DNA of 64,000 bases. It comes from Faucicola tetraodonis. GTDB taxonomy: Bacteria > Pseudomonadota > Gammaproteobacteria > Pseudomonadales > Moraxellaceae. The translations under genes were made by a program, and so were the position numbers. The DNA lies in the NCBI GenBank assembly GCA_032017425.1, contig DALZPW010000008.1; one strand, written 5' to 3'. The notes under the pieces were generated by a model. It ran no database searches. It saw only the letters and a list, made by a program, of their open reading frames with translations, and had not been told where the DNA came from. Shown piece by piece: positions 25,717 through 35,879 of this stretch. How positions within the stretch are numbered: the stretch's first letter is position 1; the number at the start of each line of letters is the position of its first letter.

Positions 25717-28443
25717 TCATTCGTTCAGTGGTTTATTGTTATTTAACTGCGCGTAGTTGATATTGTTACCCGTCGTGGGCATCGGCACCGATGCTTGCTC
25801 CTCAGGGCGTTTTCGGGTAACCGCTTGCGGGGGTTTACTATCATCACTGGTAATTTCATTGCCCTTACTATCGACGCGTCTAGTCCCATTGTCAGTGAGC
25901 TCAATGGTTTCCTGCTCTTGTTTTTTGGATTTGGCGCGATTATTCACTGACACCCATTCTACAGGTTGACCTTTGAGCATTTTAGAGGTGAAATCCATCC
26001 AAATGGGTAGCGCCGCCACGCCACCAAATTCTTTTTTACCCATACTGATCGGTTGGTCAAAACCGACCCAAACTGTCGTCACCATTCTAGGGTGGATACC
26101 AGCAAACCACGCATCTTTGGCATCATTGGTAGTACCTGTCTTGCCACCCAAATCTGAGCGACCTAGCGCCCGCGCCTTAATCGCAGTACCGCGCTGGATG
26201 ACATCACGTAAGATATTGGCCATTTGGAATGCCACGTTAGAAGAAATAATACGCGGCGCTTGCTGTGCTGGAATATACTGGATAGGCATGGCTTTTAGCT
26301 TATCAGTGTCGGGACCTGCATCATATAATTGCGCTTCAAGGGACGCTTGGCGTGCTAGCATTTGCTGCGTGCTGGCTTCTAATGCCGCTTCTTCTTTACT
26401 AAGTTTTTTCTTATCTTGTTTGTCTAAATTGTCTTGTTCTTTGGTTTTAGCCAGTGGGTTTGCATTGAATAAATCCGATTTTTCAGTCGCTTTATCGCCT
26501 GCTTGCATGTCTTTACTTTGACCACTTAACAAAGCAGTTTGTTGTTCTTGGAATGCTGTTAAGTTATCTTCATTGGTTTGCTGTAAATCATTGTTAAAAC
26601 ATACCGCACAGGCTTGTTTTGGGTTGGCTTGGTATTGCAGCTTACCGTTGTAGTCAAAAATTTGCTGAATAAAATAAGGTTGAATACGGTGACCGCCGTT
26701 GGCAAAGGTCGCATAGCCCGTAGCCATCTGTAATGGGGTCGCTTCACCAGAACCGAGTGCCAATGATAAGGTGTTTGGCATGCGTTCTTTTTCCAACCCA
26801 AATTCATTGAGTAGCTCACGTGTATCAGAGATACCCGCTGAACGTAGCACTCGAATCGATACTAGGTTGCGCGATAGGTATAAACCTTTACGCAGTGGAA
26901 TCATCCCCAAATTGCGCCCATCTGAGTTCTTGGGTTTCCAGGAACCGACGGTCAATGGATCATCAGATATCATGGTATCTGGGCTAAAGCCTTTTTCTAG
27001 GGCAGTGGCGTAAACTAATGGCTTGATGGTTGATCCTGGCTGACGATAGCCTTGAATGGCGCGGTTAAATTTACTCTTATTAAAATCAAAGCCACCAACG
27101 ACCGCAAGTAACGCGCCAGTTTCTGGATTGACCGATACTAGGCTACCTTCAACGGCTGGAATTTGCACCAAACTCCAACTGCTGTTGTCAGCATTTGATG
27201 TGACATACACAATATCATGCAGGTTGACGATATTGTTGGAGATAAATGCTGAGTTTGGATTACGGTAGTGCAGTGTCGCCCAGCGCATGTTTGACCAAGG
27301 CACTTTAATCTGGGTACCGTTTTTCATAACCGCATCAAAGCCATTGCCAGGATAGACTTTGGTGACTTCAACCGGATAAAAAGAATGGATAACCGGGAAA
27401 TTGGCAAGCTTGCCAAGTTTTTCTTTATCTTTTGTATTAGCAGGGGCGCCACGCCAACCGTGGCGGCGATCATACGCAAATAAACCGCGTTTAATGGCGT
27501 TTTCTGCAATTTCTTGTGCTTCGCTATTAATGGTAAGCTTCACACGCCAGCCCGAATTGATGACAGCTTCGCCATATTGCTCCACCAATGAGGCACGGGT
27601 CATTTCCGCCAAATACGGTAAGTTTTTATCAAGCTTTGCTTGGTATAGGCGCAGTCCAATGGGTGCGGCAACCGCTTCGTCGTGTTGCGCTTGGCTAATC
27701 GCGCCATTTTTAAGCATCTGACCCAAAATCCAGTTACGCCGCTCTAAGGCGCGCTCAGGGTTGGCAACAGGATTGTATTTTGATGGCGCTTTTGGCAGAC
27801 CGGCAATCATTGCCATTTCTGCAATGGTTAGGTTATTTAATGATTTACTATAATATTGCTTAGCGGCAGCTTTAATCCCATACGCACCTTGACCCAAATA
27901 GATTTTATTAACATATAAGGTCATGATGTCTTGTTTAGACAGCTTTTCTTCAATTTTACGGGCTAAAAATAACTCCGTTAATTTACGATTAAGGGTACGT
28001 TCGGAGGATAAAAAATAATTTTTGGCAACCTGCTGGGTAATCGTTGACCCGCCTGTTTGGCTATCCTCGCTCACTGCTTCGGTCAGTGCGCGCCCAATGC
28101 CCTTAATACTGATACCACTGTGCTGAAAAAATGACGAATCTTCGGCTGCTAAAAAAGCATTCACCATATTTTTGGGAATTTGCTCATAACTCACTGGCAA
28201 AGACATATCATTACCGTATTGACCAATTAATTGGTTGTCCTCGGTATAGATTTGTAGTGGCATTGACAGCTTGGCTTTTTTAAGGTCATCTAAGCTTGGT
28301 AGGCTAGGTGATATATACATCGCCATACCATAAAAACCGATGGGGAAAGCTAATACCAAGATAAAAAGAAACGCTAAAATTGCAACCAAGAGATTGAGTA
28401 AAAATTTCATCCAAGTAAAGGTAGCAGCAGTCGACTGGGTCAT
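25717..28443 (-). CDS. mrcA: Penicillin-binding protein 1A
   Basis: This class A PBP polymerises and cross-links peptidoglycan. The 908-residue chain has a membrane anchor (residues ~12-38), a glycosyltransferase domain (AAEDSSFFQHSGIS, GGSTITQQVAKN) and a transpeptidase domain with the SxxK serine (GSTIKPL), the SRN motif and KTGTTND. An OB-like insert precedes the transpeptidase. Between SRN and KTG is an extra charged, coiled-coil-like segment of about 80 residues (roughly 620-705). The gene is divergent from pilM, the same arrangement as ponA-pilM in Pseudomonas. Confidence 0.95.
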   Translation of the reverse strand: MTQSTAATFTWMKFLLNLLVAILAFLFILVLAFPIGFYGMAMYISPSLPSLDDLKKAKLSMPLQIYTEDNQLIGQYGNDMSLPVSYEQIPKNMVNAFLAAEDSSFFQHSGISIKGIGRALTEAVSEDSQTGGSTITQQVAKNYFLSSERTLNRKLTELFLARKIEEKLSKQDIMTLYVNKIYLGQGAYGIKAAAKQYYSKSLNNLTIAEMAMIAGLPKAPSKYNPVANPERALERRNWILGQMLKNGAISQAQHDEAVAAPIGLRLYQAKLDKNLPYLAEMTRASLVEQYGEAVINSGWRVKLTINSEAQEIAENAIKRGLFAYDRRHGWRGAPANTKDKEKLGKLANFPVIHSFYPVEVTKVYPGNGFDAVMKNGTQIKVPWSNMRWATLHYRNPNSAFISNNIVNLHDIVYVTSNADNSSWSLVQIPAVEGSLVSVNPETGALLAVVGGFDFNKSKFNRAIQGYRQPGSTIKPLVYATALEKGFSPDTMISDDPLTVGSWKPKNSDGRNLGMIPLRKGLYLSRNLVSIRVLRSAGISDTRELLNEFGLEKERMPNTLSLALGSGEATPLQMATGYATFANGGHRIQPYFIQQIFDYNGKLQYQANPKQACAVCFNNDLQQTNEDNLTAFQEQQTALLSGQSKDMQAGDKATEKSDLFNANPLAKTKEQDNLDKQDKKKLSKEEAALEASTQQMLARQASLEAQLYDAGPDTDKLKAMPIQYIPAQQAPRIISSNVAFQMANILRDVIQRGTAIKARALGRSDLGGKTGTTNDAKDAWFAGIHPRMVTTVWVGFDQPISMGKKEFGGVAALPIWMDFTSKMLKGQPVEWVSVNNRAKSKKQEQETIELTDNGTRRVDSKGNEITSDDSKPPQAVTRKRPEEQASVPMPTTGNNINYAQLNNNKPLNE

Positions 28444-28644
28444 AAAGTCATTAGCTCAAAGCAAAATAAAGCTTTATTATACCTAAAAAAATTTGAGTTC
28501 TGTGAAAAATCTATTTTGCTTTTCGCTTGTTTTTAAACCACCCAATAAATTAGTCATAACTAAAGGTTGAATCAAATAAATTTCTAAAGTATTGTAACGT
28601 AGTAAAAATCATGTTACTGAACTTAGTATACAAGGAACAAACTT

Positions 28645-29697
28645 GTGAGGTTATTTACAAAAAACAACAAGCTAGTCGTTGGGGTAGATATCACCACCAC
28701 TGCGATCAAAATGGTTGAAATAACACGGCAGCAAGGTCTATTTCATTTAAGAAATTACGGCATTGAACCGTTACCCCGCGGTGCTGTTGTTGATAAAAAT
28801 ATTGTAGATATTGAAGCGGTCAGTGACGCCCTCGCAAGATTATCTCGTAGCAGAGGTTTTTCCAGCAAAAATATTGCGACAGCCGTAGCAGGCTCTTCGG
28901 TTATTAGCAAAATCATTGAGATGGAAGCGGATCTCACAGAGCTTGAACGAGAATCCCTTATACGTCTAGATGCTGACCAATATATTCCCTATCCTTTATC
29001 AGAAGTTAATTTAGATTTTGAAGTGATTGGCCCTTCAGCTACGCCTGATATGTGTAAGGTATTGTTAGTTGCCTCTCGCACTGAAAACGTTGACCAACGT
29101 GTCGACGCGGGTGCTTTGGCTGGGCTGGATACTAAAATTGTGGATGTGGAGTCTTACGCAGTTGAACGCGCCTTTCAATTGATGGTCGATAGCTTGCCAG
29201 GTCAACCTCAGCATATAGCCCTTATTGATATCGGGCACAGCCAAACCACGCTTTATATTGCAAAAGACGGGGAGTTTGTGTACAGCCGTGAACAGCTTTT
29301 TGGCGGCGCCCAGTTAACTGAAAGTATTCAAAATCGTTATGGTTTGACGTTCGAGGAGGCGATGATTAATAAGCGCACCCTGTCATTGCCAGATGATTAC
29401 TATACGGATGTGTTATTGCCATTTTTAGATGCTATTGTGCAGCAAATCACCCGCTCGCTGCAGTTTTATTTTTCATCAAGCCAAAATAGCCAAGTAGACT
29501 ATATCTCGTTGGGCGGTGGTAGTGCCAGCATTGCGGGTCTAGCGAGCATGGTTGAACAAAAACTTGGTACTCGCACAGGTATTGCCAATGCATTTTCAAA
29601 TATGACGATTAATAACCATATCAACACTGAATTACTGATTATGGACGCGCCAAGCTTGATGGCGGCTTGTGGCTTGGCGTTACGGAGTTTTGATTAA
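28645..29697 (+). CDS. pilM: Type IV pilus inner-membrane platform protein PilM
   Basis: PilM is a cytoplasmic actin-like ATPase-fold protein that binds the PilN N-terminus. The 350-residue protein shows VGVDITTTAIKMVEI (phosphate loop 1), DIGHSQTTLYI (phosphate loop 2) and the C-terminal LGGGSASIAGL adenosine loop. Translation starts at GTG 28645 after a CAAGGAAC site. It is the first gene of pilMNOPQ; its stop overlaps pilN by one base. Confidence 0.96.
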   Translation: MRLFTKNNKLVVGVDITTTAIKMVEITRQQGLFHLRNYGIEPLPRGAVVDKNIVDIEAVSDALARLSRSRGFSSKNIATAVAGSSVISKIIEMEADLTELERESLIRLDADQYIPYPLSEVNLDFEVIGPSATPDMCKVLLVASRTENVDQRVDAGALAGLDTKIVDVESYAVERAFQLMVDSLPGQPQHIALIDIGHSQTTLYIAKDGEFVYSREQLFGGAQLTESIQNRYGLTFEEAMINKRTLSLPDDYYTDVLLPFLDAIVQQITRSLQFYFSSSQNSQVDYISLGGGSASIAGLASMVEQKLGTRTGIANAFSNMTINNHINTELLIMDAPSLMAACGLALRSFD

Positions 29698-30368
29698 TGG
29701 CAAAGATTAACTTACTTCCTTGGCGTCAAGAACTTCGTGAACAAAGAAACCGTGAGTTTATGACTTTAGTGGTTGCGGTATTATTATTATCACTACTTGG
29801 TGCCTTTGCGGCATGGAGTTACTATAAAAACACCCTAGAAAACCAGCAGCTTGCTAATGAACGCATCAAACAAGAAAACGCTAATTTAGACAAGGCGTTA
29901 AAAGAAATCCAAACCCTTGAGCAGCAGCGTGATGATATCATCGCGCGTATGAAAGTGATTCAAGACTTGCAAGGCCGTCGCCCTGTCCCTGTCCGTATTT
30001 GGGAAGATATTGCCAGAATTATCCCCGCACAAATGTATTTAACCAGTATGAAGCGTGAAGCTGATACCATCACCTTTACCGGTCAAGCCGACAACCCGAA
30101 TGTGATTTCAACATTTATGCGCAGTCTTGATGGGACGCAGTGGTTAGAAAAATCGGCTGTGGTCAGTATACAGCAGCCCAATGCGGTGGCTTATCAAGCC
30201 CCCACACCCGCACCTGCTGCTGGTAACATCAGTGCTAGCAGTACCAGCGCAACATTACCAGAAGCCAATTACGTGACTTTTGTGGTAACAACCATGGTTA
30301 AGCAAACCGACATCGCCAGTGCTACCGCTGCAAGTGGCGTTGCGGCAAGTGCGAGTAAGGAGAAATAA
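29697..30368 (+). CDS. pilN: Type IV pilus assembly protein PilN
   Basis: PilN is a bitopic inner-membrane protein linking PilM to PilO. Its 223 residues begin MAKINLLPWRQELREQRN, the conserved PilM-binding tail, followed by a membrane helix (~24-44), a coiled coil and a periplasmic ferredoxin-like domain with RPVPVRIWEDIARIIP. The last ~55 residues are a variable Ala/Ser-rich tail. It overlaps pilM by 1 bp and ends 2 bp before pilO. Confidence 0.96.
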   Translation: MAKINLLPWRQELREQRNREFMTLVVAVLLLSLLGAFAAWSYYKNTLENQQLANERIKQENANLDKALKEIQTLEQQRDDIIARMKVIQDLQGRRPVPVRIWEDIARIIPAQMYLTSMKREADTITFTGQADNPNVISTFMRSLDGTQWLEKSAVVSIQQPNAVAYQAPTPAPAAGNISASSTSATLPEANYVTFVVTTMVKQTDIASATAASGVAASASKEK

Positions 30369-30370
30369 CG

Positions 30371-31129
30371 GTGAAATTAACCAATCCGCTAAAAAGACCG
30401 AAACTCGTCAAAAAACCCGTTCACATTACCGCAAAAAAATCGTTTGATGTTAAAGCCTTTACCGAAAGCTTTAAATCCCTGGACCAAAATAATTATGGTA
30501 GCTGGCCTGTGCCTGTTAAGGTTACCGTATTGCTATTTATGGTTGCTGTTATCGCCTTTTTAACTTGGTTTTTGCCGATTAGTACCAAACGTGATGAGAT
30601 TGCCGCTGCCGAAGCCGAGCAGCAAACCTTGTTAGATGAATATCGCCAAAAAGAATCCAAAGCACGTCATCTAAAAGAATATCAGGCGCAAGTATCAAAA
30701 ATGCAGTCTGATTTTAAAGAACTGCTCAATCAATTACCCAAAGACACCCGTATTTCTGACTTGGTGGATGGCATTAATATGGTTGGTGTGGGCAGTAATG
30801 TCAAATTTCAGGATATTAAAGTTGAACCCGAAGTCTCCCAAGAATTCTTTATTGAGCAGCCAATTCGTATTGCCGCTTTAGGAGATTATCACCAATTTGG
30901 CTCATTCATTAGTGGGCTTGCTAAATTACCTCGGATTATTACCCTCCATGACTTTGAAGTTGCCAACCCTAGTCCTAGCCTAGACAAGCTACCAGAAACC
31001 AATCTTGTTTTGAACGTTAAAACTTATCGTTCAAAAGAGTTAACTGAAGAAGAATTGAAAAAAGCACAAAAAGATAATCAAAAAAATCCAGCTGGGTCTG
31101 ACAATAAGGAAGCGAATAATGGCAATTAA
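30371..31129 (+). CDS. pilO: Type IV pilus assembly protein PilO
   Basis: PilO pairs with PilN in the alignment complex that spans the periplasm. The 252-residue chain has a cytoplasmic N-terminus, one membrane helix (~54-74), a coiled coil with KESKARHLKEYQAQV and a periplasmic domain with ALGDYHQFGSFISGLAKLPR. The start is GTG at 30371, two bases after the pilN stop. The Lys/Asn-rich C-terminus overlaps pilP by 11 bp. Confidence 0.95.
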   Translation: MKLTNPLKRPKLVKKPVHITAKKSFDVKAFTESFKSLDQNNYGSWPVPVKVTVLLFMVAVIAFLTWFLPISTKRDEIAAAEAEQQTLLDEYRQKESKARHLKEYQAQVSKMQSDFKELLNQLPKDTRISDLVDGINMVGVGSNVKFQDIKVEPEVSQEFFIEQPIRIAALGDYHQFGSFISGLAKLPRIITLHDFEVANPSPSLDKLPETNLVLNVKTYRSKELTEEELKKAQKDNQKNPAGSDNKEANNGN

Positions 31130-31652
31130 TAAAAAACCGCTCACTATTTGCTTAGCCCTATTAGCCCTGTTATCTGGCTGTACCGACCGTGTCGGTTTGG
31201 CAGAGCAACAAATGCAGGACATCCGTAACCAGCCTGCGCAACCGGTAAAGCCACCGCCGACACCCGAAGTGGTACAAGAGTTTAATTACAGCGCTTCACC
31301 GCTGCGTAGTCCATTTATGCCGCCTAGTTTAATGCTGCAAGCCAATCAAGTACAGCAAATGAAAGGGGTCAGACCCGATGTGTCCCGACTCAAAGAGCCA
31401 CTTGAACAATTTGAGTTGAATGAGCTTACCTACAAAGGTACGATGGTGTCATCATCTGGCGAGGTGTATGGTCTTGTGCAACGCCCAGATGGGGGGATTG
31501 CCAGTGTCAAAGTGGGTAATTATATGGGTAAAAATGAGGGGCGTATTGCAGAGATTACCCCAACCCAAATTAACTTAATTGAAATCATACCAGACAGTCG
31601 TGTCGGCTATGTCGAAAAAGCAAACTCAATTGTTGCCGCAGTTAGTCAATAA
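31119..31652 (+). CDS. pilP: Type IV pilus lipoprotein PilP
   Basis: PilP is an inner-membrane lipoprotein that binds PilNO and the PilQ secretin. The 177-residue precursor has a signal peptide ending in the lipobox LLSGC (Cys21), a proline-rich flexible region and a beta domain with ELTYKGTMVSSSGEVYGLVQ and VKVGNYMGKNEGRI. It overlaps pilO by 11 bp, suggesting translational coupling. Confidence 0.95.
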   Translation: MAINKKPLTICLALLALLSGCTDRVGLAEQQMQDIRNQPAQPVKPPPTPEVVQEFNYSASPLRSPFMPPSLMLQANQVQQMKGVRPDVSRLKEPLEQFELNELTYKGTMVSSSGEVYGLVQRPDGGIASVKVGNYMGKNEGRIAEITPTQINLIEIIPDSRVGYVEKANSIVAAVSQ

Positions 31653-31669
31653 AACAAAGGGATAATTCA

Positions 31670-34000
31670 ATGAATTTTAATGCCTATCCATTTCGAACTT
31701 CAACGTCTAAGCTTGCGGTAGCGATGAGTGCGATGTTAGTATCTAGCAGTGTGTTTGCAGCTGATACCATTAGAAATATCTCGGTTACCACGCCGAGCGC
31801 TGTGCTAACAGAACTCAATATCGACTTCGCTAACAGTGCTGTGACGCCGACGGCTTATGAACTTGCCTCACCCACACGATTGGTGTTGGATTTCCCCAAT
31901 GTGAATAATCAAATTGCATCACGGATGCAAACTTATAACCAAGGCTATGTCAAAAATATCACCACGCTGACCAATGACAGTATGACACGTATGATTATTG
32001 AGTTGTCAAATCAAGCGACCTTTAGTACACGTGTGATTAATAATCGCCTGGTAGTATCAATGCAGCCGAAAACCACAGCAGCTACCAATCCAGCTATCGT
32101 TAAACCTGTGGTGACTACAGCGGCCGTTGTGAGTCAGCCCGCGGTGGTAACGCCTGCTGCCGTAGTGACTGAAGCTGCGCCTGTGATTGCTACACCGCCA
32201 CCTGTGGTCGTGCAAACGCCGCCACCTGTTGCCGTCGTGACCCAAACACCAAAAGCCGCGCCACCCGCCAATACCATGGTAGTCAAAGTCAATCCTTTAT
32301 TAAATCCTGCTGCCGCCGTTGTTCAACAATACAACTATGATGGTCTAGCGGCGATTAATTTTAATGGCACCTCGAACGGCGGCGGTAATATTAGCGTTAA
32401 TTTGGTAAATGACAGCATCCCTGTGGATGTGCAGCGCATGGGTGATGAGTTAGTCATTCGTCTGACAGGCGCTACCATTCCCAGTCGTCTGCAAAAACAA
32501 ATGAGCGTCGGTAACGGCTTGGTGCGTGATGTTATCGCAACCAACCAAGGACGCAATGGCGTGATTCGTATTACCATGACAGGCGATTATGACTATAGAG
32601 CCTTTCAAACAGGTAATCAGCTAAATATCAATATCGATCCCCCCAAACGTCTGCGCGAGCCGACCCTTGAGGAGCGTACCTATAGCGGGGCGCCTTTATC
32701 ACTAGAGTTTCAAGATGTCAGCGTGCGGACGATTTTAGAAGTGTTGGCACAACATACCAATACCAATATTGTTGCCAGTGACAGCGTCAGTGGTAATATT
32801 ACCTTGCGTCTGATTAACGTGCCTTGGGATCAAGCCCTAGATATTATCCTAAAAAGTAAAAATTTGGATAAACGGGTTAATGGTAATGTAATTTGGGTGG
32901 CACCCGCGGCAGAACTTGCCAAACAAGAAGCCGATGAGTTAAAAGCGCAACAAGAGAAAAAAGTATTAGACCCACTGCGTACCGAATATATCCGACTCAA
33001 CTATGCCAAAGCAGAAAATGTACGAACATTGATTGAAGCAGGCAGAGCAACATCCGATCGTTCGAGCAGCAATACCTCACTGTTAACAGACAGAGGTACA
33101 GTTACAATCGATACCCGAACCAATACCTTGATTGTTAAAGATACGGCTGAAACCATCAGCAACATCCGTGATTTGATTAGTAAAATCGATATCGCTGTCA
33201 AACAAGTGATGATTGAAGCCCGCATTGTGAGTGCGACAGACACCTTTAGTAAAGAACTTGGGGTAAAATGGGGCATTTTATCACAAGGCGCGGCAAGTAA
33301 TCGTAACCTGCTGGTGGGTGGTAATTTAAGCACCATTGATAGCCTTAAGACTTATACCACAGCTACAAATTCCGACGGTACTACCTATCCAGTCTATAGC
33401 GGTATCACTGCCGCTAATAACCTCAGTGTCAATTTGGGGGCAACCAACGCCGCAGGTTCGATTGCCTTTGGCTTGTTGAGTATTTCAGATTTACTATTAG
33501 ATTTAGAGTTGTCAGCCATGCAAGCGGATAACAAGGGTGAAGTCATCTCCAGTCCAAAAGTGCTAACCGCCGACAAACAAACCGCCAAAATCATGTCAGG
33601 CACACAAATCCCTTATCAAGAAGCCTCTGCCAGTGGGGCGACCTCAACGAGCTTTGTCGAAGCGGCATTGAGTCTTGAAGTGACCCCTAATATCACCCCT
33701 GAAGGTCGTATTGGCATGGATTTGAGTATTGAAAATGGTTCACCAACTATCGTCAATGGTGCGACAGCGGTTTCTAAAGATTCGATTAAAACCAACGTGG
33801 TCGTCGATGATGGTCAAACGGTTGTGCTCGGTGGCGTGTTTAAAAATACCTTAGGTAACGATGTGACTAAAATCCCTTTCTTAGGCGATTTACCTTATGT
33901 TGATCGCTTCTTTAAACGCACCTCAAAAAGCAATAACAAGCAAGAATTATTGATTTTTGTGACCCCAAAATTGGTGAATGACACGGGTCGTATCAATTAA
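31670..34000 (+). CDS. pilQ: Type IV pilus secretin PilQ
   Basis: PilQ forms the outer-membrane pore through which the pilus exits. The 776-residue precursor has a signal peptide (to about SSVFA), two AMIN peptidoglycan-binding domains, a Pro/Val/Ala-rich linker between them, an STN/N0 domain (LEFQDVSVRTILEVLAQHT), an N1 domain and the C-terminal secretin domain (VTPNITPEGRIGMDLSI, VVLGGVFKN). Length is within the usual 700-780 range. Confidence 0.96.
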   Translation: MNFNAYPFRTSTSKLAVAMSAMLVSSSVFAADTIRNISVTTPSAVLTELNIDFANSAVTPTAYELASPTRLVLDFPNVNNQIASRMQTYNQGYVKNITTLTNDSMTRMIIELSNQATFSTRVINNRLVVSMQPKTTAATNPAIVKPVVTTAAVVSQPAVVTPAAVVTEAAPVIATPPPVVVQTPPPVAVVTQTPKAAPPANTMVVKVNPLLNPAAAVVQQYNYDGLAAINFNGTSNGGGNISVNLVNDSIPVDVQRMGDELVIRLTGATIPSRLQKQMSVGNGLVRDVIATNQGRNGVIRITMTGDYDYRAFQTGNQLNINIDPPKRLREPTLEERTYSGAPLSLEFQDVSVRTILEVLAQHTNTNIVASDSVSGNITLRLINVPWDQALDIILKSKNLDKRVNGNVIWVAPAAELAKQEADELKAQQEKKVLDPLRTEYIRLNYAKAENVRTLIEAGRATSDRSSSNTSLLTDRGTVTIDTRTNTLIVKDTAETISNIRDLISKIDIAVKQVMIEARIVSATDTFSKELGVKWGILSQGAASNRNLLVGGNLSTIDSLKTYTTATNSDGTTYPVYSGITAANNLSVNLGATNAAGSIAFGLLSISDLLLDLELSAMQADNKGEVISSPKVLTADKQTAKIMSGTQIPYQEASASGATSTSFVEAALSLEVTPNITPEGRIGMDLSIENGSPTIVNGATAVSKDSIKTNVVVDDGQTVVLGGVFKNTLGNDVTKIPFLGDLPYVDRFFKRTSKSNNKQELLIFVTPKLVNDTGRIN

Positions 34001-34107
34001 TTGACAACCCAACAGACGCTTTGCATAACAAAATAGTCTTATAGCGCATTGCCACAAATCACAGTATAATGTTTTCAATATATTATAGAGTGATTTGTGG
34101 TTTTTTT

Positions 34108-34644
34108 ATGGAGTGTAATCAATCTAAGCCGTTAATTATTTTGATTGGTCCGATGGGTGCGGGTAAGACCACAATTGGTAAACTGTTGGCGCAGCAACTT
34201 GGATTTACGTTTTATGACAGTGATCAGGAAATAGAACGCGTCTCGGGCGCGAGTATTAGCTGGATTTTTGAAAAAGAGGGTGAAGTAGGATTTCGTCAAC
34301 GCGAAACACGTGTACTTGATAAACTAACCCAGCTGGATCATGTCGTACTAGCCACAGGCGGAGGGGCAGTAACTATCGCTGAAAATCACCATTTTTTAAA
34401 ACGTGGTATAATCATTTATTTGCGGGCAGAAGTTGACATTCAATATGAACGCACTTGTCGTGACCGCAACCGACCGTTATTACAAATAGACAATCCTAAG
34501 CAAAAGTTAACCGAACTGTTTTGTAAACGTGACCCAATTTATCAGCAGCTTGCTGACATCACCGTTATTACGGGTCACAGTTCCCCAAAAAAAATGGTGC
34601 ATGATATTTTGCTGCAATTGCAAGACGCCAATATAACCGTCTAA
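34108..34644 (+). CDS. aroK: Shikimate kinase
   Basis: AroK phosphorylates shikimate in the chorismate pathway. Motifs seen are the P-loop GPMGAGKTTIG, the shikimate-binding DSDQEIE, GEVGFRQRET, ATGGGAV and the lid RDRNRPLL. The ATG at 34108 gives 178 residues, the normal length. An in-frame ATG at 34069 is unlikely: it overlaps a TATAAT box (34065-34070) that could itself be the -10 of an aroK promoter. The gene follows pilQ, as in Pseudomonas. Confidence 0.94.
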   Translation: MECNQSKPLIILIGPMGAGKTTIGKLLAQQLGFTFYDSDQEIERVSGASISWIFEKEGEVGFRQRETRVLDKLTQLDHVVLATGGGAVTIAENHHFLKRGIIIYLRAEVDIQYERTCRDRNRPLLQIDNPKQKLTELFCKRDPIYQQLADITVITGHSSPKKMVHDILLQLQDANITV

Positions 34645-34712
34645 ATGTAGCACTGTAGATATGACAAGCTAATTGATGACAACCTGCTAGATGCTAAAAA
34701 GATAACATTGAT

Positions 34713-35810
34713 ATGAGTACTGCCATGCGCCGTGAGTTAATTGTCCATACACGTTCACACGACTATCCCATTTTTATTGGGGAAAATCTCATCGAAACCT
34801 TTGATTTTGCTGACTATATTGGTGGCAAACAAATATTGGTTGTCACCAATGAGATAGTTGCACCCCTATATCTTGATAAACTCGTCGCACGTTTGCCTGC
34901 CGATAAACTCATTAAGACTTGTATTTTACCTGATGGTGAGCAGTATAAAACCCAGCAAAGCATTGATAGTATCTATGATCAGTTGATGGAAAATCACTTT
35001 AACCGTGACTGTACGCTGATTGCCCTTGGTGGTGGCGTCATTGGTGATATGGTGGGTTTTGCGGCAGCAAGTTTTATGCGCGGTGTGAATTTTATCCAAA
35101 TTCCCACAACGTTGTTATCGCAAGTGGATTCTAGCGTCGGCGGCAAAACAGGCATCAATCATCGCTTGGGCAAAAATATGATTGGCGCGTTTTGGCAGCC
35201 GCGTCTTGTTTTGGCAGATATGACCACGTTAAAGACATTGCCGCCGCGTGAATTATCAGCAGGGTTAGCAGAAGTCATTAAATACGCGTTAATCGGCGAT
35301 GTGGCGTTTTTGGCTTGGCTTGAAACCCATATGACGTCGCTGCGCACGCTCGATTTGAATTTATTAGCCCAAGCTGTACTGATTTCTTGCCAGCATAAAG
35401 CGGATATTGTGGCGCAAGATGAGTTTGAAGCCAATACGCGTGCGCTGCTTAATTTTGGTCATACCTTTGGGCACGTGATTGAAACGCATGAAGGTTATGG
35501 CAATTGGCTGCACGGTGAAGCAGTCGCGGTAGGCATGATTCAAGCGATGCAGTTGTCACAAAAACAAGGTTGGCTTAGCGCGGATGATGTTGACAGAGCC
35601 AGTTCTTTAATCGCTCGTGCTGATTTACCCACCCATCCGCCAGTCATTGAGGTCAATACAGCACTGGATTTGATGGGTCATGATAAAAAAGTCAAATCCG
35701 GCAAAATTCGTCTAGTATTACTAGAAAAATTGGGACAAGCGGTATTAACGTCAGCATATGACCCAGCGTTACTGACAGACGTACTGGCTTTGACTGACAA
35801 AGCTAATTGA
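34713..35810 (+). CDS. aroB: 3-Dehydroquinate synthase
   Basis: AroB makes 3-dehydroquinate, the second shikimate-pathway step, using NAD and a metal. The 365-residue protein has the NAD-binding GGGVIGDMVGFAAA, PTTLLSQVDSSVGGKTGINH, the metal-ligand region LNFGHTFGHVIE and HGEAVAVGM. Length is typical. It lies 68 bp after aroK, probably in the same operon. Confidence 0.97.
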   Translation: MSTAMRRELIVHTRSHDYPIFIGENLIETFDFADYIGGKQILVVTNEIVAPLYLDKLVARLPADKLIKTCILPDGEQYKTQQSIDSIYDQLMENHFNRDCTLIALGGGVIGDMVGFAAASFMRGVNFIQIPTTLLSQVDSSVGGKTGINHRLGKNMIGAFWQPRLVLADMTTLKTLPPRELSAGLAEVIKYALIGDVAFLAWLETHMTSLRTLDLNLLAQAVLISCQHKADIVAQDEFEANTRALLNFGHTFGHVIETHEGYGNWLHGEAVAVGMIQAMQLSQKQGWLSADDVDRASSLIARADLPTHPPVIEVNTALDLMGHDKKVKSGKIRLVLLEKLGQAVLTSAYDPALLTDVLALTDKAN

Positions 35811-35879
35811 TATAAATTTTATAGATGGGTTAAAGCGTCATATCGGGCGTTAACCTTACCTCAGACAGAAGGTTGTTTT

